A stretch of 64,000 bases of DNA. It comes from CADEER01 sp965216585. GTDB taxonomy: Bacteria; Desulfobacterota; Binatia; HRBIN30; CADEER01. A model generated the notes under the pieces. The model saw only the letters and a program-made list of their open reading frames with translations, was not told the DNA's origin and searched no databases. Made by a program: the position numbers and the translations under genes. This document shows, in pieces, positions 54,001 to 61,910 of this stretch (positions are counted from its first letter, which is position 1; every line of letters starts with the position of its first letter). The stretch lies in contig CBDCGC010000003.1 of assembly GCA_965216585.1 (NCBI GenBank), positions 3,534,001 to 3,598,000 of the forward strand, written 5' to 3'.

Positions 54001-57000
54001 AGGCCGACCTCGCCAGCATCGTGCGCCTGGAGACCAACGAGTGGGAGGAAATACCGTTTCCCGGCAGCTCGCACCGCACGCAGATGTGGCTATCGTCCAA
54101 CCAGCGCCAGAACCTCGACATGGGCCCGGCTGGCGAAGCGCACGACATCACGCGGTACAACGCGCCGCCGGACCTCTACGGAAACATCACCAAGACCTGG
54201 ACGGTGGGCAATCTGCTTCCATACCCGGTGTACTCGGAGACCGAGTTCATCGCGCCGATTCCGGGCACCGACGGGCCGAGCGACAAGCCCCAGCACACCT
54301 GGACCTGGGACGAGCACGACGGCAGCGTCGATGGCAGCGGCAGCTCGAGCACTGCAGAGCTGTTGGAGGAGAAGCGATTCTTTTACGACTACCTCGCCTA
54401 CGGGTCGGTGCTCAAGGGGAACCTGACCACGGTGGAGTCGCGGCTGATCGACGACAGCGGCGACACCTGGGTGGAGACCGAGACCGAGTACGACGCCTAC
54501 GGCAACATCACCAAGGTGATCGACGCCGAGGGCCGAGAGACCACGACGGACTACACGGCCGACGGTAAGGACGCGCATCTCTACCCGATTCGGGTGACCG
54601 ATGCGATTGGTCACGTCACCACGCAGTACTTCGACTACCGCCACGGCAAGCCAAGCAATGTGTTCGGCCCCAACGGCATCGCCACGCAGGTGATCTACCT
54701 CTACGACACGGCCGGGCGCATCAAGTCTGAGATCCATCCGGGTGATACGGTCGGGGCCCCGACGGTCTCTTACGACTACGACTTCCCCAGCGTGACCCCA
54801 GGCACCGTGGCCCCGCACTCGGTGGCCGAGGTGATCCGCAAGCAGGACGGCTTTGCCAACGGGCGCTGGACTCGGACGTATTTCGATGCGCTGGGTCGCC
54901 AGCGCTACCGCGAGATCCCGCGGGTGTTCAACGGCGGCATGAATACCAGTGTGGTGCGTGCCGATCAGGTGAAGTTCGACAGGGGGGGCAACATCAAAGA
55001 GCGCCGCCTGCCGTATCTGGACGGCGGCAACAACTCCGGTTGGATCACTTATACCTATCACCTCAACGGCAATGGCTCGATCACCGATCCTCTCGGGCGG
55101 GTGCGCTCGACAAAAGGGGCAAACAAGCAGACGACGGTGACCAGCTACCTGGGCGAGAAGACGGTCACCTTCGACCAGGAGGGAGACAAGACCGAGAGCT
55201 ACACCGACGCGATGGGACGCGGGGTCGGGAGCGAGGTGTACAGCCTGGAAGCCGGCGGCAGCTTCGCTCTGTACTCGACCTCGGAGTCGGTCTACGACGG
55301 CCTGGGGCGCCTTTTGGAGGTGTACCAGAACCGCGAAGACGCAGATATTCCGATGAAGGAGATGCGCTACGACACACTGGGGCGCAAGATCGAGACGGTC
55401 GACCGCGACTCGGGGGTGTGGACCTACGGCTACGACAAGGTGGGCAACCTGATCTGGCAGGACGATCCCAAAACGGACCAACACGTGCAGATCTGCTACG
55501 ATTCGATCGACCGGCCGACCCGGAAGTGCTCGACAATCGTCGACAAGCCGGGTGTTCCGTACCTGATCTGCGCGCCGTTTGCCTGTAACGGAGACATGGA
55601 AACCGTCTACGAGTACGACGACCCGGCGGTGAGCTATTCGGATGGGCGATTGACCAAGGTGATCGACAACGCTGGAGAGATGAGGGTCACCGGCTACGAT
55701 GCGAGGGGACGCCAGACGGGGATGGTGCGCATGATCGACGCCGGCATTCCCGGCGAGCCGGCCGGCGAGGCGCACTACTCGTACGTCTACAACACCACCA
55801 ACGAAGTGGTGGAGACGACCTACCCCGACGGCGAGGTGGTGCAGGTCACCTACGACGAGAGCGGGCAGCCGGTGAACCTGAGCAACACCGACGGGTACTT
55901 CTATGCGCAGAACGCACAGTACAACCTCTTCGGCCGACTGACCCGCCTGGAGAAGGGCAACAACACGACGGACACGGTGGAATACTACTGGGGGAACAGT
56001 GGAGATCCGTTGAGGAACCACCAGCCGAAGAGAATTTCGGTCGCCAAGACCACCACCAGTGGCACGACTACGCTGCACAAGCAGTATTACGATGGCTTCA
56101 ACAAGCGCGGCCAGATCACCAAGATCAAGGACGAGAAGAACCAAGGCACCCACGCCGCCAGCAACGGCGCCGTCTACGGCTACGACTTCCTCGGCCGCCT
56201 GAACAGCTTCAACCCGGATGCCACCGGCGCGCCAACCATGGCATACGACTACAACAAATGGGGCAACATCACCATCAAGGGCGGGCTGACGCTGAGCTAC
56301 GGCGACCCGACGGTCGCGGGCGCGCAGCCCCACCAGGTTACGTCCGCTGCCAAGGGCGGTGGCGCCTCGAGCGTCTCACACGACGCCAACGGCAACCGCC
56401 TGACGCTGGTCAACGTAGGCGCACAGGCGCAATACGACGGCGCCTTGAAGTACGACTCGCAGGACCGGTTGTCCGAGGTGAACATGGGCGACGGCACCGA
56501 CGTCTTCTTCTACTACGACGACGGTGGCCAGCAGAGGGCCAAGGCCACCTACGACGGGATGGGAGTGCTGACGGGCTTGAGCAAGTACTACGCGCCGAGC
56601 ATCGAGGTGCGCCCCGACGGCAAGACGATGAAGTCCTACTTCTTCGGCGGCCAGCGAGTGGCCACGCGCATCGTGAGCGACTCGAGCTGGCAGACCTCGC
56701 CGCCGCTGGCCTCGCTGCAGTGGCGCTCGCCCGTAGAGGTGGCGATGCAGTGGGCGGACCGGCCGGTGCTCATCGTCTCGCTCAGCCAGAGCGCGCAGAC
56801 CGCGGTGCTGACCAGCATGGGAGTGCTCTTCGTCGCGCTCTTTCTCATGCCGGCAAGTCGGAGAAGAAGAGCGGTGGTGGGAGTGCGCCTGGGCCGAGCC
56901 CCGGCGCTGCTGCTGGCCATCCTCTTTGCCACGGGTACGCTGCCGTGGCCGATGCTGATCCAGCCGGCCGAGGCACAGTGCCAAGGCTGCGAGTGCCCGA

Positions 57001-58241
57001 CCCCGACACCGGGGCCGGGCGAGGAGCTGCGCTACTTCCACTACGACCACCAGGGCTCGCCGGTGATGATCACCGACGAGAACGGAACAGCGACCGAGCA
57101 CATTCGCTACAATCCGTACGGAGAGGTCAGAGCGAGGTTCGACACCGCCAAGCTGCCCATCCCCGAGCCCGGACCGGGAGACATCCGCTACGAGTACACC
57201 GGCTACGAAGCCGAGCGCACCACCGGGCTACTCTACGCCAACGCGAGGTTCTACGACCCGATGCTCGGCTCCTTCACCAGCCACGACCCGGCGGCGGAGT
57301 TTTGGAGTCCGTATACATACGTCGCGTGGGACCCGGTTAACGGAACCGATCCGACTGGTAGGGACTTGGGCTTTGGCGCGCTGCTCGTTGCCTTTCTAGT
57401 CGGTTTCGCGGCTTCGGCGATCAACGCTGCAATCAACGGGGCGACTTTCGGCGACGCACTCAAAGCCGGTCTCATTGGAGGTAGTCTCGCGGTAGTGTCG
57501 GCGGGGGTTGCCGATAAACTTTTGATCCCCGCACTAGGGAAGCTTCTTGGGGGTGTTGCACAGGCTGCTGGAACAACGGGGAAAGCCTTGGCTCAGGATA
57601 TTCTGTTCGTGTCGGGGATTGGTCAGGCTGGGTACAGCGCTTCAGAGGGCGATTTCAGTGGCTTGATTGGGGTAGGTATTGGTCTAGCGGTTGGGGCCTT
57701 GCCGAAGGGGGCCGAGCGATCTGAGGGTACGTCCCTCAGCGAGGCGAAGGGGCGAGCGACCGACTATGGCTACGAATCGGTCAGGGAAGCGAGGCGTTTA
57801 GGCTTCCAACCGTCGTCGAACGACTTCAAGTTGCAGCACGCGGCTACGACTTGGAAAGGCACGGTTGAGATAGCCACGTGGCTCACTGGGGCAGATAGCG
57901 GGCTGCTTCACTATCTTGGCAGGGTGGTCGCGGCACCGTTAGCACTTGGAGCAGGCATTGGATACGAGCTGCAAACGGCTATTGGGCCAATCAACAGCCC
58001 CTCGTATCGATTCTTCGATCAGCAGGGATTCATCGACTGGGCGTGGGACACGCCAGGTGATCTTCTTGCGAATAGTCTGGGTGCACTCGTAGCACTTACA
58101 CCGCTTTCGCCCGAGACGACGCTCTCGGTGTTCCGCTACGGCACTCAACTTATTCCCGGGCCGAATCATGTTGGAGGTCACATTTGCCCAGACTACCGGT
58201 GTGTCAGTTCAGCGGGAGGCCCGAATGGTATACCATACTAG
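51081..58241 (+). CDS. Giant SpvB/YD-repeat/Rhs protein with variable C-terminal tip
   Basis: 2386 residues. A hydrophobic leader lies near 55-75 (YLAIVTAWAILLAHSTARA). An SpvB-type domain follows (SFGDRSGEGTTPFTGLAQS, YGHGWSLTIGRIERTTRYG), then FG-GAP/VCBS loops (DMNGDGLLDLV and five similar, about 430-830), YD repeats (about 1130-1825), an unusual hydrophobic insert (about 1907-1963), and the Rhs core (YFHYDHQGSPVMITDENG ... YANARFYDPMLGSFTSHDP) ending near DPTGRD at about 2093. After it a 290-residue tip differs in base composition. Such proteins form a shell around a C-terminal toxin. The tip has a glycine-rich hydrophobic stretch and no toxin motif I recognise. Confidence 0.9.
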   Translation: MGAVRAFGASWEGESPTSRTVKPTPRRFLQRSPRLAKEGARGWSTGLRRSPSRRPYLAIVTAWAILLAHSTARADTQTSFGDRSGEGTTPFTGLAQSPEANLFTGSLSTGISIQVPPGRKHMTPNLQLAYSSSGGPSPYGHGWSLTIGRIERTTRYGVPHCDSEHFEEFVMILPGGASVELVAENPAAATPVIYRPRVEQKYLRAEYDRNLDTWKAVDAAGMVYTFGDPAANMGDHARLKSDGEGPCSFTTAWGLTRSKDANGNTIDTTWVDTATNGNQLVPEEINYGGNETTSLAHFHSVEFIWTSNVRPMTDVYDAEPGPVSYRRGVRERMETRLVEVEVHSDMAPIVNPSKPTLVREYDLMAIDPGRANLRIGTVDADDFPEQSFVYSEWSADKHAAVPVEVPEPSGNTNVRTNKIRYWEDSSQDVERTMMDMNGDGLLDLVDAPWTALPQSPQSATWNVYLGTVDGGGGFGFEQTAAPWTRVAGSNEYYLIRNVFVSGCNDDMCTKYDTFDIDGDTIPDYVIAENDGTWRVHKGQWSATPAPGSGYFDSTVTDWAAPTEYIRFSTKGPNSKTLYDVVDMNGDGLVDLVLPNLDPGSWRVHLNNGDGFDQNYVSLSVPDAKYDAISRSEGFSTDFALLDFNGDGLPDLIDDYEVGTPPGLTPDPCLESLEFDNIGATVIHYCGYVFFNNGQGFSSDPQLIRIPVTRRLLSSQDPDQATNYDLLDINGDGLPDWVYNDFNDDQWYVLLNIGGELERLDYQEEPTQGNPSRMTQVGYADRLWSGIGGPIRDVDAFATVIDMLDLNGDGFLDRVVSGAGTSGDDWEVYLNQQGTKPTLLDMMHNGLGGANTIKYEPSSHQLDEEGNGPGLPFITWVVTGTRLNDGLCVPDPGVDVFGPENDCIDEGHELITATKYEDGLFAYELDPGGGMPIREFRGFGTVTQTDLFGNETATVFEQGTNKKGLVASVIYFADEADLASIVRLETNEWEEIPFPGSSHRTQMWLSSNQRQNLDMGPAGEAHDITRYNAPPDLYGNITKTWTVGNLLPYPVYSETEFIAPIPGTDGPSDKPQHTWTWDEHDGSVDGSGSSSTAELLEEKRFFYDYLAYGSVLKGNLTTVESRLIDDSGDTWVETETEYDAYGNITKVIDAEGRETTTDYTADGKDAHLYPIRVTDAIGHVTTQYFDYRHGKPSNVFGPNGIATQVIYLYDTAGRIKSEIHPGDTVGAPTVSYDYDFPSVTPGTVAPHSVAEVIRKQDGFANGRWTRTYFDALGRQRYREIPRVFNGGMNTSVVRADQVKFDRGGNIKERRLPYLDGGNNSGWITYTYHLNGNGSITDPLGRVRSTKGANKQTTVTSYLGEKTVTFDQEGDKTESYTDAMGRGVGSEVYSLEAGGSFALYSTSESVYDGLGRLLEVYQNREDADIPMKEMRYDTLGRKIETVDRDSGVWTYGYDKVGNLIWQDDPKTDQHVQICYDSIDRPTRKCSTIVDKPGVPYLICAPFACNGDMETVYEYDDPAVSYSDGRLTKVIDNAGEMRVTGYDARGRQTGMVRMIDAGIPGEPAGEAHYSYVYNTTNEVVETTYPDGEVVQVTYDESGQPVNLSNTDGYFYAQNAQYNLFGRLTRLEKGNNTTDTVEYYWGNSGDPLRNHQPKRISVAKTTTSGTTTLHKQYYDGFNKRGQITKIKDEKNQGTHAASNGAVYGYDFLGRLNSFNPDATGAPTMAYDYNKWGNITIKGGLTLSYGDPTVAGAQPHQVTSAAKGGGASSVSHDANGNRLTLVNVGAQAQYDGALKYDSQDRLSEVNMGDGTDVFFYYDDGGQQRAKATYDGMGVLTGLSKYYAPSIEVRPDGKTMKSYFFGGQRVATRIVSDSSWQTSPPLASLQWRSPVEVAMQWADRPVLIVSLSQSAQTAVLTSMGVLFVALFLMPASRRRRAVVGVRLGRAPALLLAILFATGTLPWPMLIQPAEAQCQGCECPTPTPGPGEELRYFHYDHQGSPVMITDENGTATEHIRYNPYGEVRARFDTAKLPIPEPGPGDIRYEYTGYEAERTTGLLYANARFYDPMLGSFTSHDPAAEFWSPYTYVAWDPVNGTDPTGRDLGFGALLVAFLVGFAASAINAAINGATFGDALKAGLIGGSLAVVSAGVADKLLIPALGKLLGGVAQAAGTTGKALAQDILFVSGIGQAGYSASEGDFSGLIGVGIGLAVGALPKGAERSEGTSLSEAKGRATDYGYESVREARRLGFQPSSNDFKLQHAATTWKGTVEIATWLTGADSGLLHYLGRVVAAPLALGAGIGYELQTAIGPINSPSYRFFDQQGFIDWAWDTPGDLLANSLGALVALTPLSPETTLSVFRYGTQLIPGPNHVGGHICPDYRCVSSAGGPNGIPY
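51176..51198. repeat. Inverted repeat within the rhs 5' end
   Basis: CCCCCgCCTTG-C-CAAGGaGGGGG: 11-base arms with one mismatch pair. It resembles an intergenic repeat more than coding sequence and lies before the hydrophobic leader, so the true start or the origin of this N-terminal segment is uncertain. Confidence 0.5.
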
Positions 58242-58671
58242 GCGCGAGTGCATCGTCGTTCTGACAACGCTGCTCCCGGCCCTGGGCGCCCTCTTGCTTA
58301 CCGGCTGCCGGAGTCAATTTGATGACTTTGTAAACAAGCTCGACTCGATTCGGTACAGCGGCCCTCCTTCCGATAGTGAAATCGAGGCTTTGGTTGGCTC
58401 TACTGTGTTGATTAGTTTCCGGTGGGGAGGGAATTCGTCGATTCTTCACTCGACAATGGTGGTCGGACAAATAGTGTCTTTCGATAGTTCAGTCGTTCGG
58501 GTCAAAACCCACGATGGGCGCGACGGGGCATGCATGCCGGAACCGTATTGGAAGCTGCTTCTCGAGCGCGAGCGCGTGGCGGCACCGAGTGATGATTCCG
58601 GAATAATATCGGTTGCAAGGAAATGGATTGATAGGATGTTTCCCACGGATCCGACTTCTGAGTGCAAGTAG
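58225..58671 (+). CDS. Putative lipoprotein, candidate Rhs immunity protein
   Basis: 148 residues from ATG 58225 (GGGAGG upstream), overlapping the rhs 3' end by 17 bases. A lipobox ending LLTGC after a hydrophobic leader marks a lipoprotein; the mature part is mixed alpha/beta (STVLISFRWGGN, VVRVKTHDGRDG). Genes in this position behind rhs normally encode the immunity protein for the tip toxin; no direct motif supports that. Lower GC than the rhs core, like the tip it follows. Confidence 0.6.
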   Translation: MVYHTRRECIVVLTTLLPALGALLLTGCRSQFDDFVNKLDSIRYSGPPSDSEIEALVGSTVLISFRWGGNSSILHSTMVVGQIVSFDSSVVRVKTHDGRDGACMPEPYWKLLLERERVAAPSDDSGIISVARKWIDRMFPTDPTSECK

Positions 58672-58675
58672 GCGG

Positions 58676-58828
58676 CAACGGCAACCGCCTGACGCTGGTC
58701 AACGTAGGCGTGCAGGCGCTGTATGACGGGGCGCTGAACTACGACTCGCAGGATCGTCTGTCCGAGGTCAACAGGTCAACATGGGCGACGGCACCGACGT
58801 CTTCTTCTACTACGACGATGGCGGCCAG
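58676..58828 (+). pseudogene. Orphan rhs core fragment
   Basis: Closely repeats rhs positions 56387-56527 (coding NGNRLTLVNVGVQALYDGAL, then YDSQDRLSEVN). A tandem eight-base duplication AGGTCAAC (58765-58780) shifts the frame. It has no start of its own. It is the leftover of an older rhs 3' end displaced by the present tip and immunity gene. Confidence 0.85.
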
Positions 58829-58859
58829 GATCCGTTCGCTGCGCTCACAGGGGACGTTG

Positions 58860-59888
58860 CTAGGTTGTTAGTTTTCTTCGGTAGGCGGCGACGCTGGCGC
58901 GTGAGATGCCGAGATAGCGCGCAACTTCCACCGGGCGTATCCCTTTCTTCACCACCGCCAGCTCCACCAAGGCGCGCCTCGCCTCGCAGACTTCGCGGCT
59001 ACGGCCACGGTTCACCAGGGCTTCGACTTCAACTCCGGTCGCTCGCGCCACCCGTCTTGCCAACTCCGGGAGATCGGCGCCTTCCAGCTCGTATCGCACC
59101 TCGCGGTCAACCTTCGTTCGTTTGGCCGCTCGAGTTGCAAAGTGGTTGTCTCCCAGCACCTGACCGCCGAACCATAGATTCCTTGACCGCTCCGGCGCGG
59201 GCGTGGGCGAGGTCGATCGGGGCCACTGCCTCCGCGTGGTACTACCGCAAAGGTCCGTTCTCTGCCCCTCCTCGACGCCATCGGCGACGAATCGCCGGTA
59301 CGCCCGAAATCCGCCGATCCGTTCGAGTACCTCCGCTGTATCGAGCCATGCGCGCGGGTTTTCCCCGACGTAGTCGTTGTGGCTGCTCCATTCGTAGTGT
59401 TCGGGGCCGTCGACAATCCGTGCGCGAACGGGATTCAAGTGGACGTACCGGACCAGCTGCAGGAGATACGCATCTTCGTCGCACAGGACGGACTTGTATC
59501 GGTTCTGGAACAGATGACCTACGCGCCTGTAGCGCAGGTTGAATGAGCCGGCGTATCCCGTGAGAAGACGACCCATGAAGTGACCGAGTCGGCGTGCCCC
59601 TTCGCGCCGCACCACCAAATGAAAGTGATTGGGCATGAGTACGTAGGCAAACAGTCGCATGGGAGGTGAAGCGGGGTCGGACCAACGGACAGTTCTGAAA
59701 TCGTTGATGAAAACTGCTGCTAGATCGTCCCAGGAAAGCTTGCGCGGCGCATTTCCACCCGAAAGTCGTCGCGCTTTGGTATTGCAGCGGCGTCGGGAGA
59801 TTGCTGAAGGGCGGGTGGTGTAGGTGGGGTACGAAGTCGGAAAACGCCGGCTCGACAGTGAAGGGACTATCTCGCGCCAAGAGCGCAA
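58860..59888 (-). CDS. REP-associated Y1 transposase, 5' truncated
   Basis: The frame holds the HUH motif region (LFAYVLMPNHFHLVVRREG), GHFMGRLLTGYAGSFNLRYR with the likely catalytic Tyr nearby, GHLFQNRYKSVLCDEDAYLL and VRYVHLNPVRARIV, the Y1_Tnp/RAYT pattern, and a C-terminal DnaA-like helix-turn-helix (VEVARYLGISRASVAAYRR). The normal first 50 residues (the MPR...GxxYHV opening) are absent; codons before about 59660 look unrelated. Either translation starts at ATG 59660 or the gene is inactive. It moves, or moved, REP-type elements. Confidence 0.75.
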   Translation of the reverse strand: MRSWREIVPSLSSRRFPTSYPTYTTRPSAISRRRCNTKARRLSGGNAPRKLSWDDLAAVFINDFRTVRWSDPASPPMRLFAYVLMPNHFHLVVRREGARRLGHFMGRLLTGYAGSFNLRYRRVGHLFQNRYKSVLCDEDAYLLQLVRYVHLNPVRARIVDGPEHYEWSSHNDYVGENPRAWLDTAEVLERIGGFRAYRRFVADGVEEGQRTDLCGSTTRRQWPRSTSPTPAPERSRNLWFGGQVLGDNHFATRAAKRTKVDREVRYELEGADLPELARRVARATGVEVEALVNRGRSREVCEARRALVELAVVKKGIRPVEVARYLGISRASVAAYRRKLTT

Positions 59889-59945
59889 AGCTCGCCAAGG
59901 ATTTGGTTGTTCGGCGTGCGTTCGAGATCAACCAGATTCCTTTCC

Positions 59946-59976
59946 GCAACACGCAGCAGCCTGCGCCGTGGCGCTC
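59946..59976 (+). repeat. 31-bp direct repeat, right copy
   Basis: Perfect copy of 50124-50154 in the same orientation, 9.8 kb away. It ends four bases before the stop of the frameshifted NfeD-like gene at 59981, marking the right edge of the island. Confidence 0.9.
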
Positions 59977-59980
59977 GAGA

Positions 59981-60347
59981 TTACCTTGCCGGTCGCTCCG
60001 GCCAAGAGACGTCGAGGGTCAGTCCCCGGACAGCGTCAACCTTGACCTGACAGCCCCGAGTGAACCCCCGGGACGTTCGTGGGGCGCGCGCTTTCCAGAG
60101 CTCTCCATGTAGCGTGACCTTCCCGACCAGCCAGCCATCAGATTCTTGAAACTCTTTTGCGACCGTCGCTAGCTGCCCGACCAACGATTCACTTCCCGTC
60201 GTGACCGGTTTGTTCCGATCCCACGCCACAAAAAATGAAACCCAGAATTCCCATCTCGCCGCCGAACAATCCATCGAACGCAAGAATTGCAAGAACAACT
60301 GTTGACACTAGAATGACAGTTTGAAGTAGGTTGATTGCCCAATCCAT
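59981..60347 (-). pseudogene. NfeD-like gene with a frameshift in a T6 run
   Basis: The first frame (ATG 60347) reads MDWAINLLQTVILVSTVVLA, one membrane helix, and stops at 60189. The +1 frame then gives SLVGQLATVAKEF, GKVTLHGELWKA and CQVKVDAVRGLTLDVSW, the OB-fold of NfeD proteins. The switch point is a run of six T on the minus strand near 60230-60235; five Ts would join the two frames. A mutation, programmed slippage or a sequencing error would all explain it. The usual extra NfeD helices are missing. Confidence 0.55.
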
Positions 60348-60544
60348 GCCGTCTCGCTGATTCGGGTTGCCGAAATGATCAAGGGCAGCAGCAGTGCGTG
60401 ACAAGGGATAGGACTCTTTGGATTGGGGTGGCCAGTGAAGGTGGACTTCAACGGCTCGGCGAAGCCGCGCGGGCTCGGTGGTCCGCGAATCCAGCGGGTG
60501 TGGCGGGTTGTGTTGGCGCAAACCTTTACGGAAAGGAGTGTGGG

Positions 60545-61096
60545 ATGAGTGATGAATTTGGCGACGTAGACGAGGACGCAGCTGCCGTCGAGGAACGCCC
60601 ACCGCTCGATCCCGGGCTGGCGGGAATGGCCTTGCAGCGACTTCGCGACCAGCAGAACCTCGGCGGGGGAATCCTCGCCGGCGCCGTTGCGGCGCTCGTG
60701 GGAGCGGGGATCTGGGCGCTGGTGACGGTTCTGACGGAATACCAGATCGGCTGGATGGCGGTCGGTGTCGGATTCCTGGTCGGCATCGCGGTGCGCGCCG
60801 TCGGCAAGGGTATCGACCAGGTGTTCGGGATCGCAGGCGCGGTGCTCGCCTTGCTCGGCTGCATGGCCGGCAATCTCTTGACCATCTGCTACTTCGTCGC
60901 TCAGCAAGAAGACATCCCGCTGATGACGCTGCTGCCGCAGCTCAACTTCGACATCGTCAGGGAGCTGATGATGTCGACCTTCTCGCCGATGGATCTGTTG
61001 TTCTACGGAATCGCCGTCTACGAGGGATACCATCTGTCGACGCGCGATGTGACGGATGAGGATCTGCGGGAAGCGGTAGGTCCGATCGCGGGGTGA
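60545..61096 (+). CDS. Membrane protein, four helices, unknown function
   Basis: 183 residues: an acidic start (MSDEFGDVDEDAAAVEERPP), then helices near GGGILAGAVAALVGAGIWALV, IGWMAVGVGFLVGIAVRAVG, VFGIAGAVLALLGCMAGNLL and MDLLFYGIAVYEGYHL. AAAGGAG precedes the ATG. The glycine-rich hairpin helices resemble uncharacterised proteins with a C-terminal DUF-type membrane core. It converges with rpe. Confidence 0.7.
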   Translation: MSDEFGDVDEDAAAVEERPPLDPGLAGMALQRLRDQQNLGGGILAGAVAALVGAGIWALVTVLTEYQIGWMAVGVGFLVGIAVRAVGKGIDQVFGIAGAVLALLGCMAGNLLTICYFVAQQEDIPLMTLLPQLNFDIVRELMMSTFSPMDLLFYGIAVYEGYHLSTRDVTDEDLREAVGPIAG

Positions 61097-61192
61097 GCGA
61101 GGTCGGTTGCGGCTCGTCGGTGCCCTCCCAAAAACAGTTGGGGTACGTTGGGCCGGCGACTCGCGCTGGCCGCAGACGAGTGTGGGCCGTGC

Positions 61193-61867
61193 TTACGCGC
61201 GGACGCTGCCGGCGGTGTCGGCGGCGCGGCGCAGCTCTTTGATCGTCGCTTCGTAGTCTTTGGTGGCGAAGATGCCGGTGCCGACGACCAGTACTTCGGC
61301 TCCGGCTTCGGCGATGCGGCCGGCGTTGCCGGTTTTGACGCCGCCGTCGACTTCGATGGCGAAGTCGAGGCCGCGCTGCTCTTTGCGGCGTTTGGCGGCT
61401 TCGATTTTGTCGAGCACGGTTTCGATGAAGCTCTGGCCGCCGAAGCCGGGATTCACCGACATGAGGAGGAGGATGTCGATCTCGTCGAGGACGAGGTCGA
61501 TCGTCTCGAGCGGCGTCGCCGGGTTGAGCACGACTCCCGGCCGCGCCTTGTGCTGGCGGATGTCCTGCAACACGGCGTGCAGGTGCGGGCAGGTTTCCTG
61601 GTGGACGAGGATGTGGTCGGCGCCGGCGCTGGCGTAGTCGCCGATGTAGCGCTCGGGATTGGTGATCATCAGGTGAACGTCGAGCGGCAGGCTGGTCGCC
61701 TTGCGGATTGCTTCGACGACTGGCGGGCCGATGGTGAGGTTGGGCACGAAATGGCCGTCCATGACGTCGACGTGAATCCACTCGGCGCCGGCTTGCTCTA
61801 CTGCCTCGATTTCTTCGCCGAGCCGCCCGAAATCGGCGGCCAGAATGGATGGCGCGATGGTCGTCAT
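61193..61867 (-). CDS. rpe: Ribulose-phosphate 3-epimerase
   Basis: A 224-residue TIM barrel interconverting ribulose 5-phosphate and xylulose 5-phosphate. APSILAADFGRLGEEIEAVE, the metal/catalytic HVDVMDGHFVPNLTIGP, LDVHLMI, MSVNPGFGGQSFI and EVDGGV are all present. ATG 61867 chosen; 61879 is possible. Last of the fmt-rsmB-rpe run. Confidence 0.96.
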   Translation of the reverse strand: MTTIAPSILAADFGRLGEEIEAVEQAGAEWIHVDVMDGHFVPNLTIGPPVVEAIRKATSLPLDVHLMITNPERYIGDYASAGADHILVHQETCPHLHAVLQDIRQHKARPGVVLNPATPLETIDLVLDEIDILLLMSVNPGFGGQSFIETVLDKIEAAKRRKEQRGLDFAIEVDGGVKTGNAGRIAEAGAEVLVVGTGIFATKDYEATIKELRRAADTAGSVRA

Positions 61868-61910
61868 CGACGAAACCATATCAGGTTTGGCGAACGGTTG
61901 AAGAAACGCC

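Noticed and set aside
54090..56333. 747-codon frame opposite the rhs gene
   Set aside because: Val/Arg/Gly-rich antisense frame caused by codon bias in the YD repeats.
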